From AAA164-E04 sp964342825 (GTDB lineage: Bacteria > Verrucomicrobiota > Verrucomicrobiia > Limisphaerales > AAA164-E04): 64,000 nt of DNA. Both the position numbers and the translations under genes were made by a program. Shown one piece after another: positions 1 through 9,179 of this stretch (within the stretch, counting starts at the first letter, position 1; every line of letters begins with the position of its first letter). Below the pieces are notes generated by a model. That model did no database searches. It was not told the DNA's origin and saw only the letters and a list, made by a program, of their open reading frames with translations. Location of the stretch: positions 1 through 64,000 of the forward strand of contig CAYFHO010000013.1 of the NCBI GenBank assembly GCA_964342825.1, read 5' to 3'.

Positions 1-125
1 CGCGTCTCCAAGGTTATGCGCCCATATCTGGAGGCAATGATATGACCACCTTGCCCCCTCTGCATTGGTAGCAAGAATCCAAAGGTTCACTTGATTTTTT
101 CGATTCGAACTGTTTAGTTGCTGCC

Positions 126-374
126 ATGGAATTATCTCTTACACCCGAATTGGACGAGTTTGTCCGTCAGCAAGCACAAGAGCACGGATTCCCTTCAGGA
201 TCTGAATATGTTGCACAGTTGATTTGCGCCGAGAGGGACAGAGAAAACCATGATTGGACCTGGCTCCACGAACAAATCCGCCCCGGTCTGGAAGCCGATG
301 AATCGGAATTTCGTTCCGAGACAGCTGAACAGGTAATCCAACGCGGAATGATGCGCCTAGGCAATCATGGCTGA
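126..374 (+). CDS. parD: ParD-family antitoxin
   Basis: This 82-residue protein looks like the antitoxin of a type II toxin-antitoxin pair. The N-terminus (MELSLTPELDEFVRQQ, then a GFPSGSEYVAQLI stretch) matches the ribbon-helix-helix DNA-binding fold of ParD proteins, with the short helix-loop-helix that normally dimerises on its own operator. The acidic C-terminal half is the part that wraps the toxin in this family. The stop codon overlaps the next gene's start by 8 bp, the usual coupling of antitoxin and toxin. Autoregulation by the pair is expected from the family, but I did not identify an operator. The gene lies in the stretch bounded by a tRNA-Thr fragment, so it is probably accessory. 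Confidence 0.85.
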   Translation: MELSLTPELDEFVRQQAQEHGFPSGSEYVAQLICAERDRENHDWTWLHEQIRPGLEADESEFRSETAEQVIQRGMMRLGNHG

Positions 375-693
375 ATACCGAGTCTATCGACTAGCCCAAC
401 AGAGGGAAGATGACATCTGGGATTATACAGTCCAGAAGTGGGGAAATGATCAAGCAGTCAAATATATTCGCGGATTACACAATCATTTCTCCCGGTTGGC
501 AAACCATGAAATCAGCTGGAAACCACTTCCAAAGGATCGCCTGGGTGGAGCGACCGTTTATCTTTCCCGTTACGAAAAACACTACATCCTCTTCCGAGAA
601 ATCTCCATAGGAATAGGAATCCTCACGCTGTTGAATACATCCATGGATTTATCAGAACGACTTGCGGAAGATTTACGTACTTTGGAGAACTAA
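367..693 (+). CDS. parE: ParE/RelE-superfamily toxin
   Basis: This 108-residue protein is the likely toxin partner of the upstream ParD-like gene. It begins with a strand (YRVYRLAQQREDDIWDY) followed by a helical hairpin, then the basic beta core with RYEKHYILFRE, the arrangement seen in ParE proteins. ParE members inhibit DNA gyrase, whereas related RelE proteins cut mRNA. The size and the pairing with a ParD-like antitoxin favour ParE, but the sequence alone does not settle the target. The reading frame is intact, so the pair may be functional. It starts inside the antitoxin's last codons (ATGGCTGA overlap). Confidence 0.85.
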   Translation: MAEYRVYRLAQQREDDIWDYTVQKWGNDQAVKYIRGLHNHFSRLANHEISWKPLPKDRLGGATVYLSRYEKHYILFREISIGIGILTLLNTSMDLSERLAEDLRTLEN

Positions 694-908
694 CATCGTT
701 CGCTACCGAATGATAATTATTAACAGTATTTTGTCTCAGATCGAGAGTCTTGATTGGATGATCATTTTTCCAACAATTTCCAACAGTTCATTTGCGCATC
801 AGTGCGGGACTACGACGTTTATGTATCCAGTAACAAGCTTCGTAACACGTTATAGTCACGTTGTTAAAGGGTCACTATCCCGCAGGATCCCGCCTTTTCG
901 GGTTCAGT
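694..908 (+). other. AT-rich intergenic stretch with no supported gene
   Basis: No gene is supported between the toxin and the tRNA fragment. One reading frame is open here but has no family features and uneven codon use. An imperfect inverted repeat (TAACACGT and ACGTTGTTA) lies near 843-867, and a short CCCG/CGGG hairpin follows near 889-902. Both could belong to recombinase arm sites beside the putative attachment core, but this is speculative. Confidence 0.4.
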
Positions 909-953
909 TTCGTAAACCGTAGGTCACGAGTTCAAGTCTCGTCATTGGCTCCA
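909..953 (+). other. 3' fragment of tRNA-Thr(CGT), probable attachment site
   Basis: The sequence reads as the 3' part of a tRNA: an anticodon loop TTCGTAA with anticodon CGT at 911-913, a 3' anticodon stem ACCGT, a variable loop AGGTC, a perfect T arm (ACGAG, TTCAAGT, CTCGT at 926-942), a 3' acceptor strand CATTGGC, discriminator T and encoded CCA at 951-953. The 5' half is missing. The matching acceptor strand GCCAATG and a D arm are not found upstream, and the 5' anticodon stem does not pair. Such fragments are left at one end of elements that integrate into the 3' half of a tRNA gene, because the element carries a copy that rebuilds the intact tRNA at the other end. No integrase is visible in the window. 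Confidence 0.7.
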
Positions 954-1104
954 TTTCCTCCCGGTTCCCCCAATTTTTGATCAAGAGCCTCAAGAACCTC
1001 TTAATGTCAGCAGGGATTGGCACATATTCATTGAGCTGTTAAGCTTGGAGGGCAAAGGCAATTTTGTGCCTTAAACTTCGCCTTACTTAAGTGCCGATTA
1101 CTTT
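954..1104 (+). other. Intergenic leader of the UDP-glucose pyrophosphorylase gene
   Basis: This 151-bp gap follows the tRNA fragment. It contains a 6-bp perfect inverted repeat (AAGGCA at 1055-1060, TGCCTT at 1067-1072) about 30 bp before the next start codon. I see no convincing promoter boxes. Confidence 0.3.
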
Positions 1105-2526
1105 ATGAAATCAGATTTATCCATCATTGAAAATGCTGTTCGCCAAAAAATGAGCAATCGAGGCATTGAACCAGGTCGTATAGATTGTTTTGTGAGTGAT
1201 GTTCGACGGGTTCATCAAGGGGAATCTGCTTTGATTCATGAAAATTCCATCGAACCGGTGGGGCAGCTACCATCATTTTGTGAGTCAGATTCCAGCAAGA
1301 ATCCCTCAGCGGACTTACTCAAAAAATTAGTTGTTATCAAACTCAATGGTGGACTGGGGACTGGGATGGGTTTAGATCGAGCCAAAAGCCTGATAACGGT
1401 TAAATCAGGTTTATGTTTTTTGGATTTGATCACTCGCCAGATACAACATTTAAGGCAATCGATGGGGATTCAACAGCCGCTGTTCCAGCTCATGAACAGT
1501 TTCAGCACTCAGTCGGATAGTTTGAATCATCTATCCCCGGTGGCCAATGATCTTGGTAATGGTGATTCCATTGATTTTCTACAAGGCCTCGTGCCCAAGT
1601 TAAGTTCAGACACTTTGATGCCGGTTGAATGGAAGAATCAACCTGCCCTAGAATGGGCTCCACCCGGGCATGGCGATATTTATCTTTCGATGCAGAGTTC
1701 TGGTTTATTGGATCGACTTTTGAGTCAAGGGATCGAGTATGCTTTTGTATCAAATGCTGATAATTTGGGTGCATCAGTTTCTTTGGAATTACTCGAGTAT
1801 TTTGCGCAATCAGATGATTCATTCATGATGGAAGTTTGCAAACGCACTGCTTCCGACCGCAAGGGTGGGCATTTGGCGAGACGCATTTCGGACCAACGGC
1901 TTATTCTGCGAGAATCTGCTCAATGCCGTGAGTCAGAGATGGAACACTTTCAGGACATTTCAAGACATCGTTATTTCAATACCAACAACCTTTGGTTTCG
2001 ACTCGATCACGTAAAAGCATTTTGGGAAGGAAAAGCAACCGGCCTTCCATTGCCTCTGATACAAAACGTCAAGCGAGTAGACCCAAAAGCCTCCACCAGT
2101 CCTGAAGTTATACAAATCGAATCCGCCATGGGAGCGGCCATTGAATGCTTTGATGCTTCCTGCGCAGTGGAAGTCTCGCGAAAACGGTTTTCACCTGTGA
2201 AAAGCACTGGCGATTTGCTGGCACTTAGATCGGACGCTTACGTGATGACACCTGGGCACCAACTCGAACTCCATGCCGAGAGAAATGGAGTGCCCCCGGT
2301 GATCTCATTGGATGCAAAATATTTTCGGAATCTGGATGATTTCGAATCTCGCTTTGGGCAAGAAGTCCCGTCCTTAATTAAATGTGACCTTCTGAAAGTG
2401 AAAGGTGCCATTCACTTTAAACCAGGGGTCGTCTTGCAAGGCAAAGTGAGTTTCATCAATTCAAGCGGTCAGGAGAAAATTGTGCAACCGGGTGTTTACA
2501 AAGATGAAAAAATCCATTGGCCGTGA
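1105..2526 (+). CDS. UTP--glucose-1-phosphate uridylyltransferase (UDPGP family)
   Basis: This 473-residue protein belongs to the eukaryotic-type UDP-glucose pyrophosphorylase family, not to bacterial GalU. The nucleotide-binding loop NGGLGTGMG starts at residue 81. Other family signatures are SNADNLGAS (uridine binding), RKGGHLARR, FNTNNLWF and ESAMGAAIECF. The enzyme makes UDP-glucose from UTP and glucose-1-phosphate for glycans or glycogen, and acts in the cytoplasm. Full length and an intact frame suggest it is active. It stands alone on the plus strand beside the putative integration site and converges on the next gene. Related UDPGP enzymes use N-acetylglucosamine-1-phosphate, so the sugar specificity is inferred from overall likeness. 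Confidence 0.9.
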   Translation: MKSDLSIIENAVRQKMSNRGIEPGRIDCFVSDVRRVHQGESALIHENSIEPVGQLPSFCESDSSKNPSADLLKKLVVIKLNGGLGTGMGLDRAKSLITVKSGLCFLDLITRQIQHLRQSMGIQQPLFQLMNSFSTQSDSLNHLSPVANDLGNGDSIDFLQGLVPKLSSDTLMPVEWKNQPALEWAPPGHGDIYLSMQSSGLLDRLLSQGIEYAFVSNADNLGASVSLELLEYFAQSDDSFMMEVCKRTASDRKGGHLARRISDQRLILRESAQCRESEMEHFQDISRHRYFNTNNLWFRLDHVKAFWEGKATGLPLPLIQNVKRVDPKASTSPEVIQIESAMGAAIECFDASCAVEVSRKRFSPVKSTGDLLALRSDAYVMTPGHQLELHAERNGVPPVISLDAKYFRNLDDFESRFGQEVPSLIKCDLLKVKGAIHFKPGVVLQGKVSFINSSGQEKIVQPGVYKDEKIHWP

Positions 2527-2594
2527 TCTCGAGTTTATTTTCAAAGACAACTAAAAGGTGAAGATGTCGGATGCCTTCTTCGCAATCTGATACA

Positions 2595-5126
2595 TCAAGG
2601 AATTGTCAGGCGAAAAAAGGCTTGGGCATCAGTTGTCGACAGATTCACCGTTATCTGATCTCCAATGACTGTTGTTTCCTCATTCGAGACTGTCCAAGGT
2701 CCGTCGATGTTTTCTGCGGTTTGTAAAACGTAAGCAGTGGCTGAGGATGGCCAACTGAGTTGCAGCGAATCTGAATCAGTCATTTGAATACCAAGCTGAA
2801 CGTCGGCAGGTTGGGGGGCGGGAGGAATGAATTCTCCTTTCACAATGTGAATATCGTCCAGTAGAAACGTGTGATCTCCTTCGGGGGTTGTGTCAAATTG
2901 AAGCATGCCGTCGGAAAAGGTAGGTTGAAATGTCATATACCTGAGCTGATAGGGGTTGTTGCCACCGACGGGTTGAATTTCCTCTTCAAACAAAATCTCC
3001 TCGTCGAAGCTGACTGAATAAGCGGTGAAGCCTCCTTCCCCACAGCAATTCCTGGCGTTTGCATAGTAATAAAGCGTGTAGGTTTCTCCAGGTTCCAGTC
3101 CTTCGATGAATTGGGTCATGGTTGAAGCGTTTTGGATGAATAACACCGAATCCTGGTCAAGCCCAGTGCCGTTGTCAGCAAAGGGACCTTGGCCTGTCAC
3201 GTTGATGCCACGGCCTCCTGCGGTGAAGTCCCAGCCTGCTACATTGGCAGGTTGGATATAGCCGACTCCAACAGGACTCCCACTTGCCTCGAAGCTTGGG
3301 TTGATGATCACTACTTCATTTTCTCCACGGGGCACGATGTTGACTGCATCGAGCAGGATCGTGGCATCTCCCTCAGCGGTTGTGATGAATTCCAGCAATC
3401 CGTTCGATGTGGAGGCGGTGAAAGGTACATTTTGAAAATAATACGTTTCCTGACCTTCAGCAATGGCTGGCAGTACATCCTGGATGGACCATAATTCTTC
3501 ACCTCCAAATTGGACGCTGAGATTGATAATCCCTCCACAACAATCACGGGAATTGTAATGGAATTGCAGCCAGTAATCCTCCCCTTCACTCAGTCCTTGA
3601 ATTTCCTGTGATAATTGATTGCTTCCTTGAAGAACAGCGACCTGGCGGCGGTCGGGAATAGTGCCGTTATCGTGGAAGGGGCCTGAACCAAGATTCAATC
3701 CGGTACCACCGGTCCAGGATGTGATCGGACCTGCCCCGATTCCCGGAGGTGCTTCATTGCTTTCGAAACTTGCATTTCGAACAAAGGAGCTGACGACATT
3801 GACGGCGGTGTCATTTGTCAATTCCAGACCACCGGGAGGTGTGATCAAGATTCGTACAGAACCTCGACTACCACCCACAACCTTTGCCGTTTTTACATTC
3901 TCTCCTCCTTGTTCAAATGTGAGTGTCAATAAACCGTTTTCATCCGCACCTTCCAGACCAGCAACGGCGGGATTGGGGCTTGTCAGCGTAATTTCTCCTC
4001 CTTTGATAGCCAGGAATTCGGGTGGCAGAGTGAAAGTGATATCTCCGGTTTGTCCTGGAGCCAATTCAAGGGCAGGGGGGTGAACGGAGACAGGTGGAAA
4101 TGCTTCACCGACTTCTCCTTCCAGTTGAATGTTATCCAGAAGTACCGTGTGATCCCCGTCGCTCACTTGTCTAAAACTGAGAGTCTTCTGAACGTCGTCG
4201 GCCGTAAAGCTGAAGGAGCCCGAGTGATAATTATTGTTGCCACCGACAGATGAAACCGATTCCTCAAACATTTGTTCTCCATCAAGGTGGACTGCCAAAC
4301 TCGGTGAATCACCTGAGCGAGCATTGTATTCAAAACTCAATCGATAACTGTTACCGACGATCAGGTTTTCAAGTGTTTGAGTGAGGGAACCAGCACCCGA
4401 AATAAATCCTACAAAATCTCCATCTGAGCTGCGTCCCGTATCAGCGAACGTTCCAAATCCGCTCAAATTAACTCCGTAAATTCCTTCTCCCATCCATCCT
4501 GCGATTCCTGCCGGACTGATGATTCCATCGGGATCGACCGGTTCTCCGCTGGCTTCGAAGCTTGGGTTCATTACTGGAACTTGTCCCTCTCCTCTCACCA
4601 CGAAACTGATCGCATCCAGATTCACCGTCGCATCACCACTGGCAACGGTTTGAAAGGTAAGGATACCCGCATCAAACTCAGGTACAAATGCAATGTTACG
4701 AAACTTGTAGGGCGCTCCGTCGGTGGAAGCTCTGATGTTATTGATGCGATCTAATTCGACATCATCCAGCTTGACCACGAGATCGATGGTTCCTCCACAG
4801 CAGCCACGCGCGTCGTAAAAAAACTGCAGCCAGAAATTTTCTCCCGGCACCAGCCCGATCACTTCCTGAGTCAACGTGGATGAGCCTTGAATAAAAGCGA
4901 CACGATTCTGATCTGGGATGCGAGTGCCTCCATTATGGAAGGGCCCGTCGCCTTGATTGACTCCACTTCCGCCCTGCCAATCATCGATTTCACTATAATG
5001 TGGAAATGTCTCGGAATAATTGGATTCGAAACTGGAATTCAACAAAAGGCTTTGAGCAGAGACAGAGCCTGCTTGGATAGCTGTGAAGGCAGTCAAGCCA
5101 TATAAGAGTGATTTGAAGTTTTTCAT
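2595..5126 (-). CDS. Secreted protein with four galactose-binding-like repeats
   Basis: This 843-residue protein has a signal peptide (hydrophobic stretch, AGSVSAQ cleavage region). It carries four copies of a beta-sandwich repeat at about residues 30-185, 188-335, 450-605 and 607-765. Each copy opens with N-P/S-SFEA/ES and contains a W-G-G-x-G motif, a GSxxLTQ motif and a closing LLDxI/V strand. Repeats 1, 3 and 4 also carry a conserved CCGG-like cysteine pair. A linker of about 100 residues with Ig-like character separates repeats 2 and 3. The last 70 residues (YVLQTAENIDGPWT to FFRLTIP) form a tail common in secreted Verrucomicrobiota proteins. The fold resembles DUF642 or carbohydrate-binding modules. 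A glycan-binding or surface role is likely, but the ligand is unknown. Confidence 0.6.
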   Translation of the reverse strand: MKNFKSLLYGLTAFTAIQAGSVSAQSLLLNSSFESNYSETFPHYSEIDDWQGGSGVNQGDGPFHNGGTRIPDQNRVAFIQGSSTLTQEVIGLVPGENFWLQFFYDARGCCGGTIDLVVKLDDVELDRINNIRASTDGAPYKFRNIAFVPEFDAGILTFQTVASGDATVNLDAISFVVRGEGQVPVMNPSFEASGEPVDPDGIISPAGIAGWMGEGIYGVNLSGFGTFADTGRSSDGDFVGFISGAGSLTQTLENLIVGNSYRLSFEYNARSGDSPSLAVHLDGEQMFEESVSSVGGNNNYHSGSFSFTADDVQKTLSFRQVSDGDHTVLLDNIQLEGEVGEAFPPVSVHPPALELAPGQTGDITFTLPPEFLAIKGGEITLTSPNPAVAGLEGADENGLLTLTFEQGGENVKTAKVVGGSRGSVRILITPPGGLELTNDTAVNVVSSFVRNASFESNEAPPGIGAGPITSWTGGTGLNLGSGPFHDNGTIPDRRQVAVLQGSNQLSQEIQGLSEGEDYWLQFHYNSRDCCGGIINLSVQFGGEELWSIQDVLPAIAEGQETYYFQNVPFTASTSNGLLEFITTAEGDATILLDAVNIVPRGENEVVIINPSFEASGSPVGVGYIQPANVAGWDFTAGGRGINVTGQGPFADNGTGLDQDSVLFIQNASTMTQFIEGLEPGETYTLYYYANARNCCGEGGFTAYSVSFDEEILFEEEIQPVGGNNPYQLRYMTFQPTFSDGMLQFDTTPEGDHTFLLDDIHIVKGEFIPPAPQPADVQLGIQMTDSDSLQLSWPSSATAYVLQTAENIDGPWTVSNEETTVIGDQITVNLSTTDAQAFFRLTIP

Positions 5127-5163
5127 ATTTCTTGGGGGTCGTGAATCTGAACGCTTCTTAAGT

Positions 5164-5988
5164 TTATGGTGAAATGATTGAGTTCTTTTTGAAATCCATG
5201 ATCACTTGATTTGTGGCTTTTGAAACTTTCAATGCGCTGATGTGCGCATCCATGAAAAGAATATTGGCAGCTCCGTCAGGATGCTCATTGCCGTGTTTAT
5301 ATCCTACGTCGAAATTTCCATTTCGTTGGGGACCGATCAGGATGACAGCAGGATGATTCAGGTCGTAGGATATGTCCGATACAAGGTGAGTGTTGGCTGA
5401 ATTGCGGACCGTGGAAAGTTTGGCTGTGTTGGCTGATGGAAAATCGCCCTCGTTATTCGGGAAATTCATGGAAGTGTGTTGGTTCATTCCATAGCTGATT
5501 TTCCAAGGATTGCCTTGACCGTTGTAACTCTTGAACCCGCGCCAATGGTTTTCCCTGAGTCGAATCGGACAGATCGATACCCCGTTGGTAAAATTCAATC
5601 CTTCTTCCGAAGCGTCAAATTTCTGTCGACCATAGTAAGGGTACAGCAGTGATTCAAAATTGTTGATATTGGCATTGTGAATAAACGTGCTCTCCCCGTG
5701 TCCCCAGGCATAAGGTAATTTGTCCCCATTGTCGTCGGCGTACATCACGACAGCGATCCCCATTTGCTTAAGATTGCTGATGCATTGGGTGGCGTAGGCC
5801 TTTTGTTTGGCTTTGCTTAATGCAGGAAGAAGCATTCCTGCCAGAATGGCGATGATGGCGATAACAACTAGTAACTCAATGAGAGTAAAACCAATCTCAA
5901 CACGTATCTTTGAAATTTTTGTTTGAATCAAAGATGGACCTGAGTGCACAGAACGCCTGCACGAGTTTTTGACGTGAACTCTCTTCAT
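5164..5988 (-). CDS. Pseudopilin-like secreted protein (prepilin N-terminal domain)
   Basis: The 274-residue product carries the type IV/type II prepilin signature G-FTLIELLVVIAIIAILAG, followed by LLPALSKAK, near residue 33. The leader before the cleavage glycine is unusually long (about 33 residues, basic). After the transmembrane helix comes the CISNLKQMGIAVVMYADDN segment, and near the C-terminus a FMDAHISAL strand that corresponds to the H-x9-DG motif of this large PVC family. Verrucomicrobiota and Planctomycetota encode many such proteins. They are probably processed by a prepilin peptidase and secreted or surface-exposed, with unknown individual roles. No pilus or type II secretion genes are adjacent. 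It lies on the minus strand upstream of the four-repeat protein gene with a 37-bp gap, so the two may be co-transcribed. Confidence 0.8.
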   Translation of the reverse strand: MKRVHVKNSCRRSVHSGPSLIQTKISKIRVEIGFTLIELLVVIAIIAILAGMLLPALSKAKQKAYATQCISNLKQMGIAVVMYADDNGDKLPYAWGHGESTFIHNANINNFESLLYPYYGRQKFDASEEGLNFTNGVSICPIRLRENHWRGFKSYNGQGNPWKISYGMNQHTSMNFPNNEGDFPSANTAKLSTVRNSANTHLVSDISYDLNHPAVILIGPQRNGNFDVGYKHGNEHPDGAANILFMDAHISALKVSKATNQVIMDFKKNSIISP

Positions 5989-6240
5989 GGGACCACATCA
6001 TCAGAGCCTCGGGTCTTTAATCCGTCAAGACCTAAACCAACGGAATCATTTCTAATTTGATCACCAACGATTGTTCTTGATGCAGATAAGAACCCTCGGT
6101 TCAGCAGGTATCCTACCCAGAATTCAGATTCACCAATATCGGCTATCTGACTTTGAGCTCACCTTCCAATCAATCAGTCCGCGTCTCTTCAAAAAGAAAG
6201 GAATGCCTGTGTCAAATGGTTAGTTCGGGATCGCGTCTGA
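5989..6240. other. Intergenic region, nothing recognised
   Basis: This 252-bp gap separates the pseudopilin-like gene from the 3' end of gcvP on the same strand. It presumably holds the promoter of the pseudopilin gene. I found no convincing hairpin, promoter boxes or small gene. Confidence 0.3.
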
Positions 6241-9105
6241 TCACTGCCCTGACAGATCGCTCATGAATGCCTCCATGCCACTGCAGGAGCAGACCGGGTT
6301 GCGGTCGCCATAAACGTTATCGATGCGACCTACACGTGGCCAGAACTTGTGTTCTCGCTGGCTGTCCATTGGGAAGCCGGCATCTATTCTTGAATAGGGA
6401 TGAGTCCAGTTTTCGACTGCCACCGAGTCTGCGGTGTGAGGCGCATTTTTCAACAGGTTGTCCTTGGCATCGACTTGATCTTCCTCGATCGCTTTGATTT
6501 CCGCGTGAATGTGAATCATGGCATCGCAAAACCGATCCAGTTCGGCCATGCACTCACTTTCGGTAGGTTCAATCATCATGGTGCCTGTCACAGGCCATGA
6601 CACGGTGGGTGCATGGAATCCATAATCCATTAATCGTTTGGCCACATCTTCCACGGTCACTTTTTTGAATTGTCTTAAATCGATGATGCATTCGTGGGCA
6701 ACCATTCCGTTTTTACCTTTATACAAAACGGGGAAATACGGATCGAGACGCTTGGCAATGTAGTTTGCATTCAAGATGGCGACTTGTGTTGCCTTTCTTA
6801 ATCCTTTGGCACCCATTGCTCGAATGTAAACCCAGGATATGGTCACGATGCTGGCGCTTCCCCAAGGAGCGGCTGCCACCGGACCTACACGTTCTTCACC
6901 GGCCAGGGGCACCACTGAATGACCTGGCAGGAAGGGTGTCAGGTGAGAGGCTACAGCGATGGGGCCGACGCCCGGACCTCCGCCACCATGAGGGATGCAA
7001 AAAGTCTTATGAAGATTGAGGTGGCAAACATCGGCACCATAATCACCGGGACGGCAGACTCCCACTTGGGCGTTCATGTTCGCTCCATCCAGGTAAACTT
7101 GACCTCCGTGCTGATGAATCAGATCACAAATAGCGTTAACTCCCTCCTCAAATACACCATGAGTGGAGGGGTAGGTGATCATGAGCGCCGCAAGTTCATT
7201 TGAATATGTTTCAGCTTTTGCTTTTAAATCTTCGACATCAATATTCCCTTGCTCATCGCATCGGACACCGACGACTTCCATTCCTGCCATGACGGCACTG
7301 GCTGGATTGGTTCCATGAGCGGATTGTGGAATGATACAGATTTTGCGCTGAGATTCTCCACGACTTTCCAAATACTTACGAATGACCAACAATCCGGCAT
7401 ACTCACCTTGGGCTCCGGCATTTGGTTGGAGGCTGACACTGTGGAAACCGGTGATATCCGCAAGCCATTGTTCAAGGTCGCTGAAAATCTGCTGATACCC
7501 CTGCGCCTGATCAAGCGGAACAAACGGGTGGATTTGAGCGATCTCCGGCCAGCTGATAGCCAGCATCTCTACTGTCGCATTCAATTTCATCGTACATGAA
7601 CCAAGAGGGATCATGGAGGTGGTCAGCGATAAATCCCTTGATTCCAGTCGCCGGAGATAGCGAAGCATTTCCGTCTCCGAGTGATGTTTGTGAAACACTT
7701 CATGCGTTAGAAAATCGGAGGTGCGGATCAACTCTTCAGGTATTGAAAAGCCCTCATCTGAAATTGCCAGCGACTTAGTCTCGTAACCAAATACATTGGC
7801 AATGTCGCTTACGTCCGTTGGAGTGACGGTTTCATCAAGAGAAATTCCAACAGTTTGTCGGTCGATTTTTCTGAAATTGATACCCCGATCCTTAGCTTTT
7901 TGAATCAGGGAATCCGCATTGCCTGAGTCCAACAAAATGCGCAAGGTATCGAAATAGTGTGAATGCTCAATACGATGTCCGCATTCTTCTATTCGGCTTG
8001 CCAGGATACGGGTCATTTGGTGCACATAGTTTGCGATTTTCTTCAGCCGGGTCGGGCCATGGTAAATGGCATACATGGCAGACATGTTGGCCAATAAGGC
8101 TTGGGCCGTACAAATATTGCTGGTTGCCTTCTCCCTGCGAATGTGTTGCTCGCGGGTTTGTAGTGCCAGGCGGTAGGCCAGTTTTCCACGGGAATCTTTG
8201 GAAACTCCGACGATACGTCCGGGGATTTTCCTTTTGAATCTGTCGCGTGTAGCGAAGAAAGCAGCATGAGGCCCCCCATAACCCATTGGCACTCCAAAAC
8301 GCTGGGAAGATCCAATGACTATGTCTGCTCCCATTTCCCCGGGTGGTTTGATCAGGGTCATGGCCAGCAGGTCAGTCGCAACAATGGCCAACGCCCCAGC
8401 CTCATGGGTTTCATGAATCAATGTTTCAGGAGAAATGATGTTTCCATCTGTGCCCGGATACTGCATCAACACAGCAAACGTTCTCTCAGACGGCTTCAAT
8501 TGAGAAATTTCTTCAATCCTAACCTCAATTCCCAGTGGATTCGCACGTGTTCGCAGGACGGAAATCGTTTGAGGGTGGCAGTCTGCCGAAACCATGATGA
8601 TGTTTCGCTCGTCGGAACCTGTGGACCCGTAACTCAGGGCCATTGCTTCAGCGGCAGCCGTGCCTTCATCCAGCAGAGAAGCGTTCGCAATATCCATTGC
8701 GGTCAGGTCACAGACCATGGTTTGAAAATTGAAAAGGCATTCCAAGCGACCTTGGGCGATTTCAGCCTGATACGGAGTGTATTGGGTGTACCAACCTGGA
8801 TTTTCCAAAAGTTTTCGCTGGATGACCGGTGGTACAATGCAATTGTAGTAACCCATTCCGATATAGGATCGAAATACTTGATTACGGTCGGCAGCCTCCT
8901 TCAACGAGTGGATGACTTCGTGCTCATGCAGTGGATCAGGCAGTTGGATTTCTTTCTCAAGTCGAATTTCTTCAGGGACCGTAGCCTGAGTCATCGTTTC
9001 CAAATCCTGATACCCGATACGCTGCAGCATGGTTGAAATCTCCTGATCGGAGGGGCCAATATGACGTTCTGAAAACAGGTCTGGATGTTTTAGCATAGGA
9101 TTCAT
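6241..9105 (-). CDS. gcvP: Glycine dehydrogenase (decarboxylating), P protein
   Basis: This 954-residue protein has the full-length single-chain P protein of the glycine cleavage system. It decarboxylates glycine and passes the aminomethyl group to the lipoyl arm of the H protein. The N-terminus has the family opening (ERHIGPSDQEISTML). The pyridoxal phosphate lysine is K700 in HLNLHKTFCIPHGGGG, followed by the glycine-rich loop. The start at 9105 (MNPMLKHPDLFSERHIG) fits the family. The genes for the T and H proteins are not next to it, so the system is split in this genome. It is divergent from ilvD across 233 bp that contain inverted repeats but no recognisable glycine riboswitch. Confidence 0.97.
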   Translation of the reverse strand: MNPMLKHPDLFSERHIGPSDQEISTMLQRIGYQDLETMTQATVPEEIRLEKEIQLPDPLHEHEVIHSLKEAADRNQVFRSYIGMGYYNCIVPPVIQRKLLENPGWYTQYTPYQAEIAQGRLECLFNFQTMVCDLTAMDIANASLLDEGTAAAEAMALSYGSTGSDERNIIMVSADCHPQTISVLRTRANPLGIEVRIEEISQLKPSERTFAVLMQYPGTDGNIISPETLIHETHEAGALAIVATDLLAMTLIKPPGEMGADIVIGSSQRFGVPMGYGGPHAAFFATRDRFKRKIPGRIVGVSKDSRGKLAYRLALQTREQHIRREKATSNICTAQALLANMSAMYAIYHGPTRLKKIANYVHQMTRILASRIEECGHRIEHSHYFDTLRILLDSGNADSLIQKAKDRGINFRKIDRQTVGISLDETVTPTDVSDIANVFGYETKSLAISDEGFSIPEELIRTSDFLTHEVFHKHHSETEMLRYLRRLESRDLSLTTSMIPLGSCTMKLNATVEMLAISWPEIAQIHPFVPLDQAQGYQQIFSDLEQWLADITGFHSVSLQPNAGAQGEYAGLLVIRKYLESRGESQRKICIIPQSAHGTNPASAVMAGMEVVGVRCDEQGNIDVEDLKAKAETYSNELAALMITYPSTHGVFEEGVNAICDLIHQHGGQVYLDGANMNAQVGVCRPGDYGADVCHLNLHKTFCIPHGGGGPGVGPIAVASHLTPFLPGHSVVPLAGEERVGPVAAAPWGSASIVTISWVYIRAMGAKGLRKATQVAILNANYIAKRLDPYFPVLYKGKNGMVAHECIIDLRQFKKVTVEDVAKRLMDYGFHAPTVSWPVTGTMMIEPTESECMAELDRFCDAMIHIHAEIKAIEEDQVDAKDNLLKNAPHTADSVAVENWTHPYSRIDAGFPMDSQREHKFWPRVGRIDNVYGDRNPVCSCSGMEAFMSDLSGQ

Positions 9106-9179
9106 TCTTCGTTACTCTGGACAAAAGGGTATGCCGAAATAAGTCTGTCTCGGCCATGCGTGCAGCTCACTACTCAATG

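Noticed and set aside
662..922. Open frame of 86 codons after the toxin gene
   Set aside because: It has no family features, overlaps the toxin 3' end and runs into the tRNA fragment.
8266..9036. Long open frame antisense to gcvP
   Set aside because: It lies wholly within a well-conserved gene, has low-complexity codon use and no recognisable domain.
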